From contig NZ_JNZA01000014.1 of NCBI RefSeq assembly GCF_000717345.1, positions 186,001 through 250,000 on the forward strand: a stretch of 64,000 nt of DNA, in the 5' to 3' direction. Every line of letters begins with the position of its first letter. Within the stretch, counting starts at the first letter, position 1. This DNA comes from Streptomyces lydicus. GTDB taxonomy: Bacteria; Actinomycetota; Actinomycetes; Streptomycetales; Streptomycetaceae. Position numbers and translations under genes: made by a program. Of this stretch, positions 42,319 to 52,700 are shown one piece after another. The notes below the pieces were generated by a model. The model made no database searches. It saw only the letters and a list, made by a program, of their open reading frames with translations, and was not told where the DNA came from.

Positions 42319-43878
42319 GTGCCACGTGGTGACGGACGACTCAACCACGACCTGCTCCCCGGTGAGAAGGGCCCCCAGGACGCTTGCGGCGTCTTCGGTG
42401 TCTGGGCTCCGGGTGAAGAGGTCGCCAAACTCACCTATTTCGGGCTGTACGCGCTGCAGCACCGTGGACAGGAGTCCGCGGGCATCGCAGTGAGCAACGG
42501 CTCCCAAATCCTCGTCTTCAAGGACATGGGCCTGGTTTCCCAGGTCTTCGACGAGACTTCCCTCGGCTCCCTGCAGGGCCACATCGCCGTGGGCCATGCC
42601 CGCTACTCCACCACCGGTGCCTCGGTGTGGGAGAACGCCCAGCCGACGTTCCGTGCCACCGCGCACGGCTCGATCGCGCTCGGCCACAACGGCAACCTCG
42701 TCAACACCGCCGAGCTGGCCGAGATGGTCGCTGCGCTGCCCCGCGAGGGCGGCCGGGCGACCCAGGTCGCGGCGACCAACGACACCGACCTGGTGACGGC
42801 CCTGCTGGCCGGGCAGGTCGACGAGGACGGCAAGCCGCTGACCGTCGAGGAGGCCGCCCCGCGCGTCCTGCCGAAGGTCAAGGGCGCCTTCTCGCTCTGC
42901 TTCATGGACGAGCACACGCTCTACGCCGCCCGCGACCCGCAGGGCATCCGCCCGCTGGTCCTCGGCCGGCTGGAGCGCGGCTGGGTGGTCGCCTCCGAGA
43001 CCGCCGCCCTCGACATCTGCGGTGCCAGCTTCATCCGGGAGATCGAGCCCGGTGAGATGGTCGCCATCGACGAGGACGGACTGCGCAGCAGCCGCTTCGC
43101 CGAGGCCCGCCCCAAGGGCTGCGTCTTCGAGTACGTCTACCTCGCCCGCCCGGACACCGACATCGCCGGCCGCAACGTCTACCTCTCCCGCGTGGAGATG
43201 GGCCGCAAGCTGGCCGCCGAGGCGCCCGCGGACGCGGACCTGGTGATAGCGACGCCGGAGTCCGGTACCCCGGCGGCCGTCGGGTACGCCGAGGCCAGTG
43301 GCATCCCCTACGGCTCGGGCCTGGTCAAGAACTCCTACGTGGGCCGGACCTTCATCCAGCCCTCGCAGACCATTCGCCAGCTCGGCATCCGCCTCAAGCT
43401 CAACCCGCTCAAGGAAGTCATCCGCGGCAAGCGCCTGGTGGTCGTCGACGACTCGATCGTCCGCGGCAACACCCAGCGCGCGCTGGTCCGGATGCTGCGC
43501 GAGGCCGGCGCCGCCGAGGTCCACATCCGGATCTCGTCGCCGCCGATCAAGTGGCCGTGCTTCTTCGGCATCGACTTCGCCACCCGCGCGGAGCTGATCG
43601 CCAACGGGCTGAGCGTGGAGGAGATCGGCAAGTCGCTGGGCGCCGATTCGCTGGCGTACATCTCCATCGACGGCATGATCGAGGCGACCACCATCGCCAA
43701 GCCGAATCTCTGCCGCGCCTGCTTCGACGGCGAGTACCCGATGGAGCTGCCCGACCCGGAGCTGCTGGGCAAGCACCTCCTGGAGACGGAGGCCGCGGCC
43801 CCGACGACGTCCGACGTGGACGGCGTCCAGACGCTCACGGCCGGGGTCGGCGGCGCCGACGCGCTGCGTCGCCCGTAG
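42319..43878 (+). CDS. purF: Amidophosphoribosyltransferase
   Basis: The 519-residue enzyme starts purine synthesis by converting PRPP and glutamine to phosphoribosylamine. A 22-residue propeptide precedes Cys23 of DACGVFGVW, which becomes the N-terminal nucleophile. The phosphoribosyltransferase half has the PRPP motif VVVDDSIVRGNT. Cysteines placed for the [4Fe-4S] cluster of the Bacillus-type enzyme are visible: KWPCFFG and NLCRACFDG. The start at the GTG, behind a leaderless promoter, agrees with the propeptide length. It is separated from purM by only 34 bp. Confidence 0.97.
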   Translation: MPRGDGRLNHDLLPGEKGPQDACGVFGVWAPGEEVAKLTYFGLYALQHRGQESAGIAVSNGSQILVFKDMGLVSQVFDETSLGSLQGHIAVGHARYSTTGASVWENAQPTFRATAHGSIALGHNGNLVNTAELAEMVAALPREGGRATQVAATNDTDLVTALLAGQVDEDGKPLTVEEAAPRVLPKVKGAFSLCFMDEHTLYAARDPQGIRPLVLGRLERGWVVASETAALDICGASFIREIEPGEMVAIDEDGLRSSRFAEARPKGCVFEYVYLARPDTDIAGRNVYLSRVEMGRKLAAEAPADADLVIATPESGTPAAVGYAEASGIPYGSGLVKNSYVGRTFIQPSQTIRQLGIRLKLNPLKEVIRGKRLVVVDDSIVRGNTQRALVRMLREAGAAEVHIRISSPPIKWPCFFGIDFATRAELIANGLSVEEIGKSLGADSLAYISIDGMIEATTIAKPNLCRACFDGEYPMELPDPELLGKHLLETEAAAPTTSDVDGVQTLTAGVGGADALRRP

Positions 43879-43912
43879 AGCTCGTACACACACGACACGA
43901 AAGTTCTCTGCC

Positions 43913-44983
43913 ATGTCCACTGCAGACACTGGTGCCAGCTACGCGAGCGCGGGCGTCGACATCGAAGCCGGCGACCGCGCCGTGGACCTGATGAAGGAGT
44001 GGGTGAAGAAGGCCACCCGCCCCGAGGTCGTCGGCGGCCTCGGCGGCTTCGCCGGTCTCTTCGACGCCTCCGCCCTCAAGCGCTACGAGCGTCCGCTGCT
44101 GGCCTCGGCCACCGACGGCGTCGGCACGAAGGTCGACATCGCCCGCAAGATGGGCGTCTACGACAGCATCGGCCACGACCTCGTCGGCATGGTCGTCGAC
44201 GACCTGGTCGTCTGCGGTGCCGAGCCGCTGTTCATGACCGACTACATCTGCGTCGGCAAGGTCTACCCGGAGCGGGTCGCCGCGATCGTCAAGGGCATCG
44301 CCGAGGGCTGTGTGCTGGCGGGCTGTGCGCTGGTCGGCGGCGAGACCGCGGAACACCCGGGGCTGCTGGGTGCGGACGAGTTCGATGTCGCCGGCGCCGG
44401 CACGGGCGTCGTCGAGGCGGACCGGGTGCTGGGCGCGGACCGTATCCGAACGGGCGACGCGGTGATCGCGATGGCGTCCTCCGGACTTCACTCGAACGGG
44501 TACTCACTCGTCCGCCACGTGCTCTTCGACCGCGCCGGCATGGCCCTGGACCAGGAGGTTCCGGAGTTCGGCCGCACGCTCGGCGAGGAGCTCCTGGAGC
44601 CCACCAAGATCTACTCGCTGGACTGCCTGGCGCTGACCCGCACGACCGAGGTGCACGCCTTCTCGCACATCACCGGCGGCGGTCTGGCCAACAACCTCGC
44701 CCGGGTCGTCCCGGACGGCCTGCACGCCACGGTCGACCGCTCCACCTGGACGCCCGGCCCGGTCTTCGACCTGGTCGGCAAGGCCGGCTCGGTCGAGCGC
44801 CTGGAGCTGGAGAAGACCCTGAACATGGGGGTCGGCATGGTCGCCGTCGTCCCGCAGCAGTCGGTGGAGGTCGCCCTGACCACGCTGGCGGACCGCGGCG
44901 TGGACGCCTGGGTCAGCGGTGAGATCGTCGAGCGCGGCGCTCACGCCGAGGCTGTGACCCTGACCGGTGACTACGCGAGCTGA
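43913..44983 (+). CDS. purM: Phosphoribosylformylglycinamidine cyclo-ligase (AIR synthetase)
   Basis: The 356-residue ATP-dependent enzyme closes FGAM to AIR, step 5. Typical segments are GGFAGLFDASAL, LASATDGVGTKVDIARKM, HDLVGMVVDDLVVCGAEPLFMTDY and SSGLHSNGYSLVR. It is probably co-transcribed with purF. A hairpin follows the stop. Confidence 0.97.
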   Translation: MSTADTGASYASAGVDIEAGDRAVDLMKEWVKKATRPEVVGGLGGFAGLFDASALKRYERPLLASATDGVGTKVDIARKMGVYDSIGHDLVGMVVDDLVVCGAEPLFMTDYICVGKVYPERVAAIVKGIAEGCVLAGCALVGGETAEHPGLLGADEFDVAGAGTGVVEADRVLGADRIRTGDAVIAMASSGLHSNGYSLVRHVLFDRAGMALDQEVPEFGRTLGEELLEPTKIYSLDCLALTRTTEVHAFSHITGGGLANNLARVVPDGLHATVDRSTWTPGPVFDLVGKAGSVERLELEKTLNMGVGMVAVVPQQSVEVALTTLADRGVDAWVSGEIVERGAHAEAVTLTGDYAS

Positions 44984-44994
44984 ACGGACGAGCC

Positions 44995-45019
44995 CCCATG
45001 GCCCCGCACGGGCCATGGG
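44995..45019 (+). terminator. Terminator after purM
   Basis: A 10-bp perfect stem (44995-45004 with 45010-45019) and a 5-nt loop, 11 nt after the purM stop. Confidence 0.7.
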
Positions 45020-45151
45020 TGAGCGTGCCCCCGGCATCCGCCGGGGGAGTACCCGCGGTCGCCCCGGCACCCGCCGGCGCGGCCGCCGTCCCGACGATCA
45101 CCACCCCACCGTCGGATCACCGGACGCGTGCGGACTTCCGGGCAGCACAGA

Positions 45152-45181
45152 ACCCGGTCCGGGCAAGAGCCAGGACCGGGT
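45152..45181 (-). terminator. Terminator after the DUF3073 gene
   Basis: A 9-bp perfect stem (45152-45160 with 45173-45181) with a 12-nt loop lies 40 nt beyond the stop of the minus-strand DUF3073 gene. Confidence 0.55.
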
Positions 45182-45220
45182 CCGTAATGCTGTTATGGGT
45201 GCCGTGAGCGCGCAGAACGG

Positions 45221-45469
45221 TCAGGCGCGACGACGCTGCTGGGACGAGTCGCCGTCGTCCTCGTCGTCATCGTCCTTGTTGTACAGCTCTGCGTACCGTG
45301 CGTACGGGTCGTCCTCGTCATCCTCGAACGGCTCCCCGTTCGGAGGCTGCTGGTTCGACTGCGTTGCACCCAGCTCGTCGGCCAGTCGTGAGAGATCCGT
45401 CCCACCGCTGCTGTACTTCAGCTGGCGGGCGACCTTTGTCTGCTTGGCCTTGGCCCGGCCGCGCCCCAT
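45221..45469 (-). CDS. DUF3073 protein
   Basis: The 82-residue protein has a basic N-terminus (MGRGRAKAKQTKVARQLKYSS) and an acidic C-terminus with a run of Asp and Glu (KDDDDEDDG). This two-charge pattern and the start sequence mark DUF3073, an actinobacterial family found next to purM. A nucleic-acid or ribosome association is possible from the basic segment but is not established. The ATG at 45469 follows GAGGGGG; the 19 upstream in-frame codons are discarded. The 318-bp region up to the next gene (45470-45787) shows no other recognisable feature. Confidence 0.88.
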   Translation of the reverse strand: MGRGRAKAKQTKVARQLKYSSGGTDLSRLADELGATQSNQQPPNGEPFEDDEDDPYARYAELYNKDDDDEDDGDSSQQRRRA

Positions 45470-45787
45470 GGGTCGACCCCCTCGATGACGGGGCCCGATG
45501 GCCCCAGAGTCTTGACACGCGTTCATGGATCAGAGCGGGCTCTCGACAGAGAGACCGGCCCGTAGGGCTTTAACGGTACCTGCTTCCGCGGCCATACGGT
45601 ACGTCGCCCGCATCACCCGCCGCTCGGCACGACCGGCAAGGCGCCCCGTCCCCGCTGGTCAACTGCGATTTTAACCTGTCCTGTACGGCGACCCGCCGAC
45701 GGGTGGTGAGGGATGTCTCCCCCGCCGCCCGTGGCGGGTCGCGCAAGGCAGTGTTTCCGGCCGGCAAGACCGGATCTCCGCGCTCGG

Positions 45788-46891
45788 TCAGGCGTGCCGT
45801 GCCTCCGCCATGCGCGCTTCGGCCAGGCGGTCGGCGGCCGCGGCAGGCGGAATGCCGTCGGCCTTCGCACGAGCGAATATCGCCAGCGTGGTGTCGAAGA
45901 TCTTCGCCGCCTTGGTCTTGCAGCGGTCGAAGTCGAAGCCGTGCAGCTCGTCGGCGACCTGGATCACGCCACCGGCGTTCACGACGTAGTCGGGCGCGTA
46001 GAGGATGCCGCGGTCGGACAGGTCCTTCTCGACGCCGGGGTGCGCGAGCTGGTTGTTGGCCGCGCCGCACACCACCTTCGCGGTCAGCACCGGCACCGAG
46101 TCGTCGCTCAGCGCACCGCCCAGCGCACACGGCGCGTAGACGTCCAGGCCCTCGGTGCGGATCAGCGTCTCGGTGTCCGCGACCACGGTGACCTGCGGGT
46201 GGTCGGCGACGACCCGGGCCACCGACTCGGTGCGGACGTCGGTGATCACGACCTCGGCGCCGTCCTTGAGGAGGTGCTCGACGAGGAGGTGCCCCACCTT
46301 GCCCACGCCCGCGATACCCACCTTGCGGCCGCGCAGCGTCGGGTCGCCCCAGGCGTGCTGGGCCGAGGCGCGCATGCCCTGGAAGACGCCGTAGGCGGTC
46401 AGCACCGAGGAGTCGCCGGCGCCGCCGTTCGCGGGGGACCGGCCGGTGGTCCACTTGTTCGTACGGGCGACGACGTCCATGTCGGCGACGTACGTGCCGA
46501 CGTCGCAGGCGGTGACGTAGCGGCCCCCGAGGGAGGCCACGAACCGGCCGTAGGCGAGCAGGAGTTCCTCGGTCTTGACCAGGTGGGGGTCGCCGATGAT
46601 CACGGCCTTGCCGCCGCCGTGTTCCAGACCCGCGAGGGCGTTCTTGTAGGACATGCCGCGCGACAGATTGAGCGCGTCCAGCACGGCCTCCTCCTCGGAG
46701 GCGTACGCGTGGAAGCGGGTGCCGCCCAGCGCGGGGCCCAGCGCGGTGCTGTGGACGGCGATCACCGCCTTGAGGCCACTGGCCCGGTCCTGGCAGAGAA
46801 CGACCTGCTCATGGCCGCCCTGCTCGGACCGGAAGAGGGTGTGCAGAACGCCGCCGTCGGTGCCGGCGGGGGCCGGACGTACGTCAGTCAC
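45788..46891 (-). CDS. vdh: Valine (branched-chain amino acid) dehydrogenase
   Basis: The 367-residue enzyme belongs to the Glu/Leu/Phe/Val dehydrogenase family, catalysing NAD-dependent oxidative deamination of valine to 2-oxoisovalerate. This feeds branched-chain acyl-CoA precursors for fatty acids and polyketides in Streptomyces. The catalytic Lys is in [11 protein letters not shown], preceded by [10 protein letters not shown], and the NAD site is [21 protein letters not shown]. The GTG at 46891 is preferred over the ATG at 46906, because GGGAG lies 8-12 nt upstream and the following TDV resembles the S. coelicolor start as I recall it. It is divergent from the next gene. Confidence 0.93.
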   Translation of the reverse strand: MTDVRPAPAGTDGGVLHTLFRSEQGGHEQVVLCQDRASGLKAVIAVHSTALGPALGGTRFHAYASEEEAVLDALNLSRGMSYKNALAGLEHGGGKAVIIGDPHLVKTEELLLAYGRFVASLGGRYVTACDVGTYVADMDVVARTNKWTTGRSPANGGAGDSSVLTAYGVFQGMRASAQHAWGDPTLRGRKVGIAGVGKVGHLLVEHLLKDGAEVVITDVRTESVARVVADHPQVTVVADTETLIRTEGLDVYAPCALGGALSDDSVPVLTAKVVCGAANNQLAHPGVEKDLSDRGILYAPDYVVNAGGVIQVADELHGFDFDRCKTKAAKIFDTTLAIFARAKADGIPPAAAADRLAEARMAEARHA

Positions 46892-47111
46892 TGTGGTGAC
46901 TCCCATAAGTCGCGAAGGATGCCCTCCTACGGGTGGGGAGGGCCGGTTGAAAAGAGCGTAAGACCTGCCGGGCCGGTTGATCCGGCAGGTGCCGAGGATC
47001 ACCCTCTCCCGGGGGACGGACGTGGGACGATCTGGTCGTATCGCAGGCCGGCCGAGGCCCCGGAACGCGTCCGGGACCTTCGGCAGGGGACTTCCCTTTG
47101 GAGGAGCGGGC

Positions 47112-47948
47112 GTGGCCGTGGCGTCGTCGGTGAGGGTCCCGTACATGGCGTATCTGCGGGTCTATGAGCCGCTGGCAGCGTTCCCCGAGCCGGAGCGCTC
47201 CCACTGGGCCCGCTACGCCAAACGGGACGACACCCCCACCGCCCAGGACGAGCAGCGCCGGGCGCTGGCCGACCTGCTGCCGACCCCGCCGGTGCCGGTT
47301 CCGGTGCACGAGAGCGCGGACGCCTTCGTCGCCGTGGTGAACGAGGTGACCTGCGTCTGTCCGTGGCGGACCCGGCTGCGCGGCTGGCAGGCCCTGGAGG
47401 GCCTGGAGGAGCTGCTGCCGGCGTCGGTGCTGGACGCGGCGCTGCCCCCGGTGGTGCGCCGGCAGGCGGCGACCGATTACGAGCAATGGCGCGAGCGCAA
47501 CCCGGACGCCCGGCCCTGGATCCGCGGCGCGGCCTGGCACGTCCCGGTCCGCTGGTTCGTCCTCTTCGACGACGACGAGCGGGAGTACGCGAAGGGTGAC
47601 CAGGGGCCTCTGCTGCGTTACCGGACGCCGATGGTCCAGGCCAGGCGCCGGGTCGCGCGGGGACTGCGCACGCTGCGGGACGCCCTGGAAGAGGGACCGC
47701 TGATCGACGGCCTGGTAGATGTGGGGCGCTGGCTCGAGGAATTCCATCCGCGCTCGCTCGTGGAGCTGGACTACGGAGGGCTGGTGCACGCGGTGCCCGA
47801 GGAGCAGCTCGCCGAGGACCGTTCCGCCGCCGAGGTGGCGGAGGGGCTGGCGGCGCTGCGCGACGGGGACGGCGAGCGGGCCGGCGTGGCGTACGAGAAG
47901 CTTTCGCAGCGCTGGCGTGCGGTGCGTGAGCGGCAGTTCGCCAGCTGA
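47112..47948 (+). CDS. Conserved hypothetical protein
   Basis: The 278-residue soluble protein is rich in Arg, Glu and Trp. The N-terminal region has [22 protein letters not shown], a Cys pair occurs in [15 protein letters not shown], and the middle reads [26 protein letters not shown] know no function. The position between vdh and bldC is as in other Streptomyces (SCO4090 as I recall). GGAGGAG lies about 7 nt before the GTG at 47112. A T at every third position is rare throughout, so the frame is well supported. Confidence 0.8.
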   Translation: MAVASSVRVPYMAYLRVYEPLAAFPEPERSHWARYAKRDDTPTAQDEQRRALADLLPTPPVPVPVHESADAFVAVVNEVTCVCPWRTRLRGWQALEGLEELLPASVLDAALPPVVRRQAATDYEQWRERNPDARPWIRGAAWHVPVRWFVLFDDDEREYAKGDQGPLLRYRTPMVQARRRVARGLRTLRDALEEGPLIDGLVDVGRWLEEFHPRSLVELDYGGLVHAVPEEQLAEDRSAAEVAEGLAALRDGDGERAGVAYEKLSQRWRAVRERQFAS

Positions 47949-48114
47949 GGGCCCCCGGTTGCCGAAGGTTCGAGGCGCGGTGGCGTCCTGTTCGCCTTCC
48001 GGTGGTTGGGCGGTAAGGGACGTAGGTCCTTAACCGGGCGATTGCCTCAAGCGTGACCTAAAGCACTGACTTCGGGTCTTGCTAGCAAGGCACACCCTCG
48101 TGCCAAAATAGGAC

Positions 48115-48137
48115 AAGGAGCCCGACCGGGGCTCCTT
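48115..48137 (+). terminator. Terminator-like hairpin in the bldC upstream region
   Basis: AAGGAGCCC (48115-48123) pairs with GGGCTCCTT (48129-48137), with a short loop, about 165 nt after the preceding gene. The remainder of 47949-48461 (513 bp) is AT-richer than its neighbours near 48280-48360 and holds the bldC promoter; TATAAC at 48358-48363 is a candidate -10. Confidence 0.5.
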
Positions 48138-48461
48138 CCGTCCAACTAAGGGCGGATAGATCGGTATTGCGCTCCTTGAGGGGTCTCGTGGGGACTGGTC
48201 GCGTTGTGACTGATCGTCACGGTCGAGTGACTGTCCGCTATGGCACGGTCCATCGGCTTCCGCCGAGGTTGAACACCTGAGAGGGCAATTCCATCGGTTT
48301 GGCCGACGTGGCTGGACAGATGGTGTAGTTGTAGTGCCGAGGACAAGCCGTTCGTCCTATAACCGACTCGGCCCGCGTCCGCCATTTCGGGCAACGCGGG
48401 TCAAGGTGCAGAATTTAGAGGAAAGAACCGTGATGGTTCGGTTCTCCCGAGGAGGCCGCTC

Positions 48462-48668
48462 ATGACCGCTCGCACCCCTGACGCCGAGCCGCTGCTGACC
48501 CCTGCCGAGGTTGCCACGATGTTCCGCGTGGACCCGAAGACGGTCACCCGTTGGGCCAAGGCAGGCAAGCTCACGTCCATCCGCACGCTCGGAGGACACC
48601 GGCGTTACCGCGAGGCTGAGGTCCGCGCACTGCTCGCGGGCATTCCGCAGCAGCGCAGCGAGGCCTGA
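48462..48668 (+). CDS. bldC: Developmental regulator BldC
   Basis: The 68-residue protein is a stand-alone MerR-type DNA-binding domain with no effector domain: LTPAEVATMFRVDPKTVTRWAKAGKLTSIRTLGGHRRYREAEV. The helix-turn-helix and the GGHRRY wing are complete. BldC binds cooperatively to direct repeats and holds off sporulation. The sequence agrees with the Streptomyces protein as I recall it. GAGGAGG ends about 8 nt before the ATG. A small hairpin (GAACC GTGAT GGTTC) lies just upstream. A true T-run terminator follows. Confidence 0.97.
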   Translation: MTARTPDAEPLLTPAEVATMFRVDPKTVTRWAKAGKLTSIRTLGGHRRYREAEVRALLAGIPQQRSEA

Positions 48669-48823
48669 ACAACCGCATAACCAGGCTGTTTTCGGGGCCC
48701 CCAACCCGAGAACGCCCGCTTTGCAGCACCAGCTCGACCTGCTCCACCCCGCTGCACACAGCTTCATACGACGCGGCGCCTGCCCCAACAGGCCCCACAC
48801 CCGCTCCACCCGGGTACGTCATC

Positions 48824-48864
48824 GATCGCGCTGGACTCCGCCGGGTCCAGCGCGATCTCTTTTT
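48824..48864 (+). terminator. Intrinsic terminator with T-run after bldC
   Basis: A 13-bp perfect stem (48824-48836 with 48845-48857) is followed by TCTTTTTG. T-runs are uncommon in this genome, so termination should be strong. Confidence 0.85.
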
Positions 48865-49199
48865 GTGTGCGGCCGCTCCCGGGCTCGTCAGGGCGGTCGC
48901 CCCGGGCTGACGCCGCCGGCGTCCCCGGCGGCTCCCAGGGCGCCGTCAGGGGGCCTGCAGGGGCCTTCCCGAGCGGACCCGACGGTCTCCTCCCGGAGTC
49001 ATTCGAGGGGGGTGCAATTGCACATATTAAATTGACTGGTTGTAGGGGAGGTGTAAGTTCCCCGCTTCGGGAAACCAGTTCGGTGACTCCCGTCACACGG
49101 CGCACCGCTTGAACCCGATACGTCCACTGGGGTAGTGAACTTTCCCCGTTGACACCGCTCAGCCTTTCACCGCGCGGGCCGTGGCACAGGCGTCTTCCG
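48865..49199. other. Convergent gap with promoter-like AT-rich patch
   Basis: Between the bldC terminator and the DUF6274 gene lies a patch with a perfect 12-bp palindrome GTGCAATTGCAC (49012-49023) and a TTGACT -35 (49032-49037) 16 bp before TAAGTT (49054-49059). This would read rightward into 49065-49199, where no convincing ORF exists. It could be a small RNA or a missed short gene. Confidence 0.35.
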
Positions 49200-49433
49200 T
49201 CACCTGGGGGCGGGACTTTCGTCCTCGGCCGCGGACGGCTCACAGGCGGCCGGAGCGGGCGCCGGAGCGGGCGCGTGCGCCGGGGCTTCCGAAGGGGCCG
49301 TGTGCGGCTCCATGGCGAGCCGCAGCAGCTGATGGCAGACCGGGCAGTGCCGGGTCAGATGGCGGTAGCCCGCCGCGGCCGCCAGATGGGCCCGTAGCAG
49401 TGCCTTGGTCTCGTGCCGTACCGCAGTCGTCAT
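49200..49433 (-). CDS. DUF6274-type small protein with CxxC motif
   Basis: The 77-residue protein has a helical basic first half (TTAVRHETKALLRAHLAAAAGYRHLTRH), then a CPVC pair preceded by His (H-C-P-V-C-H), which could bind zinc, and an Ala/Pro-rich tail. The order bldC, this gene, hrpA is conserved in Streptomyces as I recall it. The function is unknown. GGAGGG lies about 6 nt before the ATG at 49433. The 197 bp between it and the tRNA-Asp gene show nothing further. Confidence 0.75.
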   Translation of the reverse strand: MTTAVRHETKALLRAHLAAAAGYRHLTRHCPVCHQLLRLAMEPHTAPSEAPAHAPAPAPAPAACEPSAAEDESPAPR

Positions 49434-49630
49434 CGCGATCCCTCCCCGGCCCCCACGCCTTTCCATGTGAGTACCGGGGGCGCAGCCCGCAGTCAATACG
49501 GCCGGCAGCGCGACGATCACTGCCCGCAGTCGGCGGGCGGCCGGGACGCGGCTGGTCCGGGCGGCTATCCGGACGGCGGGCCGGAACGCACTACGGCCCG
49601 CATCGACGAGCGATGCGGGCCGTAAAAAAG

Positions 49631-49705
49631 CGGTCCTGACGGGATTTGAACCCGCGGCCTCCACCTTGACAGGGTGGCGAGCACTCCAAACTGCTCCACA
49701 GGACC
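49631..49705 (-). tRNA. tRNA-Asp (GTC), copy 1
   Basis: A canonical 75-nt cloverleaf: GGTCCTG acceptor, anticodon loop CTGTCAA (GTC), TTCAAAT T-loop and discriminator G. CCA is not encoded. It is identical to the copy at 55339-55413, including several flanking bases. Confidence 0.95.
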
Positions 49706-49795
49706 TTGCGTTTGCCTCCCGCTTGCGGCGGGCTGCGAGCAAGACTCTACAGCAGGTCAGGGGGTGCGGTCGAACTCGATGCCGGGGGCCGTCCG

Positions 49796-52700
49796 TCACC
49801 GGGGGACCGCGGCGTCCACCGCCTTCACGATGCGCTTGTCGGAGACCGGATACGCGGTGCCCAGGGCGTGCGCGAAGTAGCTCACCCGCAGCTCCTCGAT
49901 CATCCAGCGGATGTCCAGGGCCGCGGCCGGCACCGGGCGGCCGGGCGGGAACTGCTCCAGCAGCCAGGCGAATTCGTCCTGCATCTCCTTCACCTTCGCC
50001 ATCCGGGTGCGGTCCCGCTCGGCGTTGGTGGGCAGCTGCTGGAGCCGGCGGTCGGCCGCCACCAGATAGCGCATCAGGTCCGGCAGCCGCTTGGCGCCGT
50101 GCGCCGTCACGAAGCCCGGCTTGATGAGCGCCGCCAGCTGCTCCTTGACGTCCGCAAGGGACGGCAGCAGCGAGGGGAAGGTGGTCTCCTTCAGCCGGCG
50201 CTCGCACGCCTGCCAGGCGGCCAGCACCTCCTGCGCCTGCTGGATGGTGCGCAGCGTGACGTCCACCAGGTCGGCCCGGACGGCGTCGAACAGCTTCCGG
50301 AAGGACTCCTCGTCCCACGCCGGGCCGCCCCGGGCCGCGATCAGTCGGTCGGCGGCGGCGGTCACGCAGTCCTCGAAGAGCGCCGCGATCGAGCCGTGCG
50401 GATTACGCGACAGCGCGAGCTTCTGCTGGTTGCTCAGCTTGTCCTGGGCGAACTTGGCGGGGTTGGAGGGGATGTTGAGCAGGATGAGGCGACGGGTGCC
50501 CGCCCACATGGCGGTCAGCTGCTCGGCCTCGGTGTCGAAGAGCCGTACGGCGACGCTGCTGCCCTCGTCGACCAGCGCCGGGTACGCCTTCAGCGGCTGG
50601 CCCGCCCGGCGGGTCTCGAAGGTGCGCGGCAGCGTGCCGATCGTCCAGGACGTCAGCCCCGTCCGCTGCTCCGGGCCGGCCGGCGGCTGTGCGTCGTCGG
50701 CGCCCGTCCGGCCGCCCTTGCCGTCCCTGGCGGGACGCCCGGCGGCCTCCTCGAACGCCTTGGAGATCGCCGCCCGGGTCTTCGGCTTGAGCTGGAGCCG
50801 CAGCGCCTCCAGGTCCTTGGCCTCGGCGAGCTTGCGGCGCCGCTCGTCGACCACCCGGAAGGTGATCTTGAGGTGGTCGGGGATCCTGCCGGTGTCGAAG
50901 TCCGCGGCCGCGACCGGGACGCCGACCATCCGCTGCAGTCCCGCGGCCAGCGAAGCCGTCAACGAGCCCTGCAGGGGCACCGTCGAGTCCAGGAAGCGGG
51001 CCGCGAAGTTCGGCGCCGGGACGTAGTTGCGCCGGATCGGCTTGGGCAGCGAGCGGATCAGCTCCGTCACCAGCTGCTCGCGCAGGCCCGGGATCTGCCA
51101 GTCGAAGCCCTCGGAGGAGACCTGGTTGAGCACCTGGAGCGGGATGTGGACGGTCACGCCGTCCGCGTCCGCGCCCGGCTCGAACTGGTAGGTGACCTTG
51201 AACTTCAGCTTTCCCTGCCGCCAGGAGTCCGGGTAGTCGTCCTTGGTGACAGCCTCCGCGGACTCGTTGATGAGCATGGAGTGCTCGAAGTTCAGCAGCT
51301 CCGGCTCCTCGTGGCGCTGCTTCTTCCACCAGGAGTCGAAGTGCGCCCCGGAGACCACCTCGGCCGGGATGCGCTGGTCGTAGAAGTCGAAGAGCGTCTC
51401 GTCGTCCACGAGGATGTCGCGGCGCCGGGCGCGGTGCTCCAACTCCTCGACCTCGCCGAGGAGTTTGCGGTTGTCATGGAAGAACTGGTGATGGGTGCGC
51501 CAGTCGCCCTCGACCAGGGCGTTGCGGATGAACAGGTCCCGGGAGGTCTCCGGGTCGATCCGGCCGTAGTTGACCTTGCGCTGGGCGACGATCGGGACGC
51601 CGTAGAGCGTCACCCGCTCGTACGCCATCACCGCGGCCATCTTCTGTTCCCAGTGCGGCTCGCTGTACGTCCGCTTGACCAGGTGCTGGGCGAGCGGCTC
51701 GATCCACTCGGGCTCGATCTTGGCGTTCACCCGCGCCCACAGGCGGGAGGTCTCGACCAGCTCCGCCGACATCACCCAGCGCGGTGGCTTCTTGAAGAGC
51801 GCGGAGCCGGGGAAGACCGCGAACTTGGCGCTGCGGGCGCCGAGATACTCGTTCTTGCCGCCCCCCTCCTTCGTGCCCTCCAGCCCGGCATTCTTCAGTC
51901 CGATGTGCGAAAGCAAACCAGAAAGCAGGGAGGTGTGTACGTGGTCCGGCGCCGCGTCCTCCTCGTTGAGGTGGATGCCCATGGACTTGGCGACCGTCCG
52001 CAGCTGGGAGTAGATGTCCTGCCACTCGCGTATGCGGAGGTAGTTGAGGAACTCGCTGCGGCACATCCGGCGGAAGGCCGACGAGGACAGCTCCTTCTGC
52101 TGCTCGCGGATGTACCGCCACAGGTTCAGGAACGCCAGGAAGTCGCTGGACTCGTCGCGGAAGCGGGCGTGCTGCTGATCGGCCTGCTGCTGCTTGTCGG
52201 AGGGCCGCTCGCGGGGGTCCTGGATGGACAGCGCCGCCGCGATCACCATGACCTCACGGACGCAGCCGTTCCGGTCCGCCTCCAGCACCATCCGCGCCAG
52301 CCGCGGGTCGACCGGCAGCTGGGAGAGCTTGCGGCCCATCGGCGTCAGCCGCTTGCGGGGGTCCTTCTGCTTGGTGTCCAGCGCGCCCAGCTCGCTGAGC
52401 AGGTCGACGCCGTCCTTGATGTTGCGGCGGTCCGGCGGGTCGATGAACGGGAACTTCTCGATCTCGCCGAGGCCGGCCGCGGTCATCTGGAGGATGACCG
52501 AGGCGAGGTTCGTACGGAGGATCTCCGCGTCGGTGAACTCGGGGCGGGAGAGGAAGTCGTCCTCGGAGTAGAGCCGGATGCAGATGCCGTCGCTCGTACG
52601 GCCGCAGCGGCCCTTGCGCTGGTTGGCGCTGGCCTGCGAGATCGGCTCGATGGGCAGCCGCTGGACCTTGGTGCGGTAGCTGTAGCGCGAGATCCGGGCC

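Noticed and set aside
48867..49112. An 81-codon frame between bldC and the DUF6274 gene
   Set aside because: It starts inside the bldC terminator region with no ribosome binding site and runs through the AT-rich patch.
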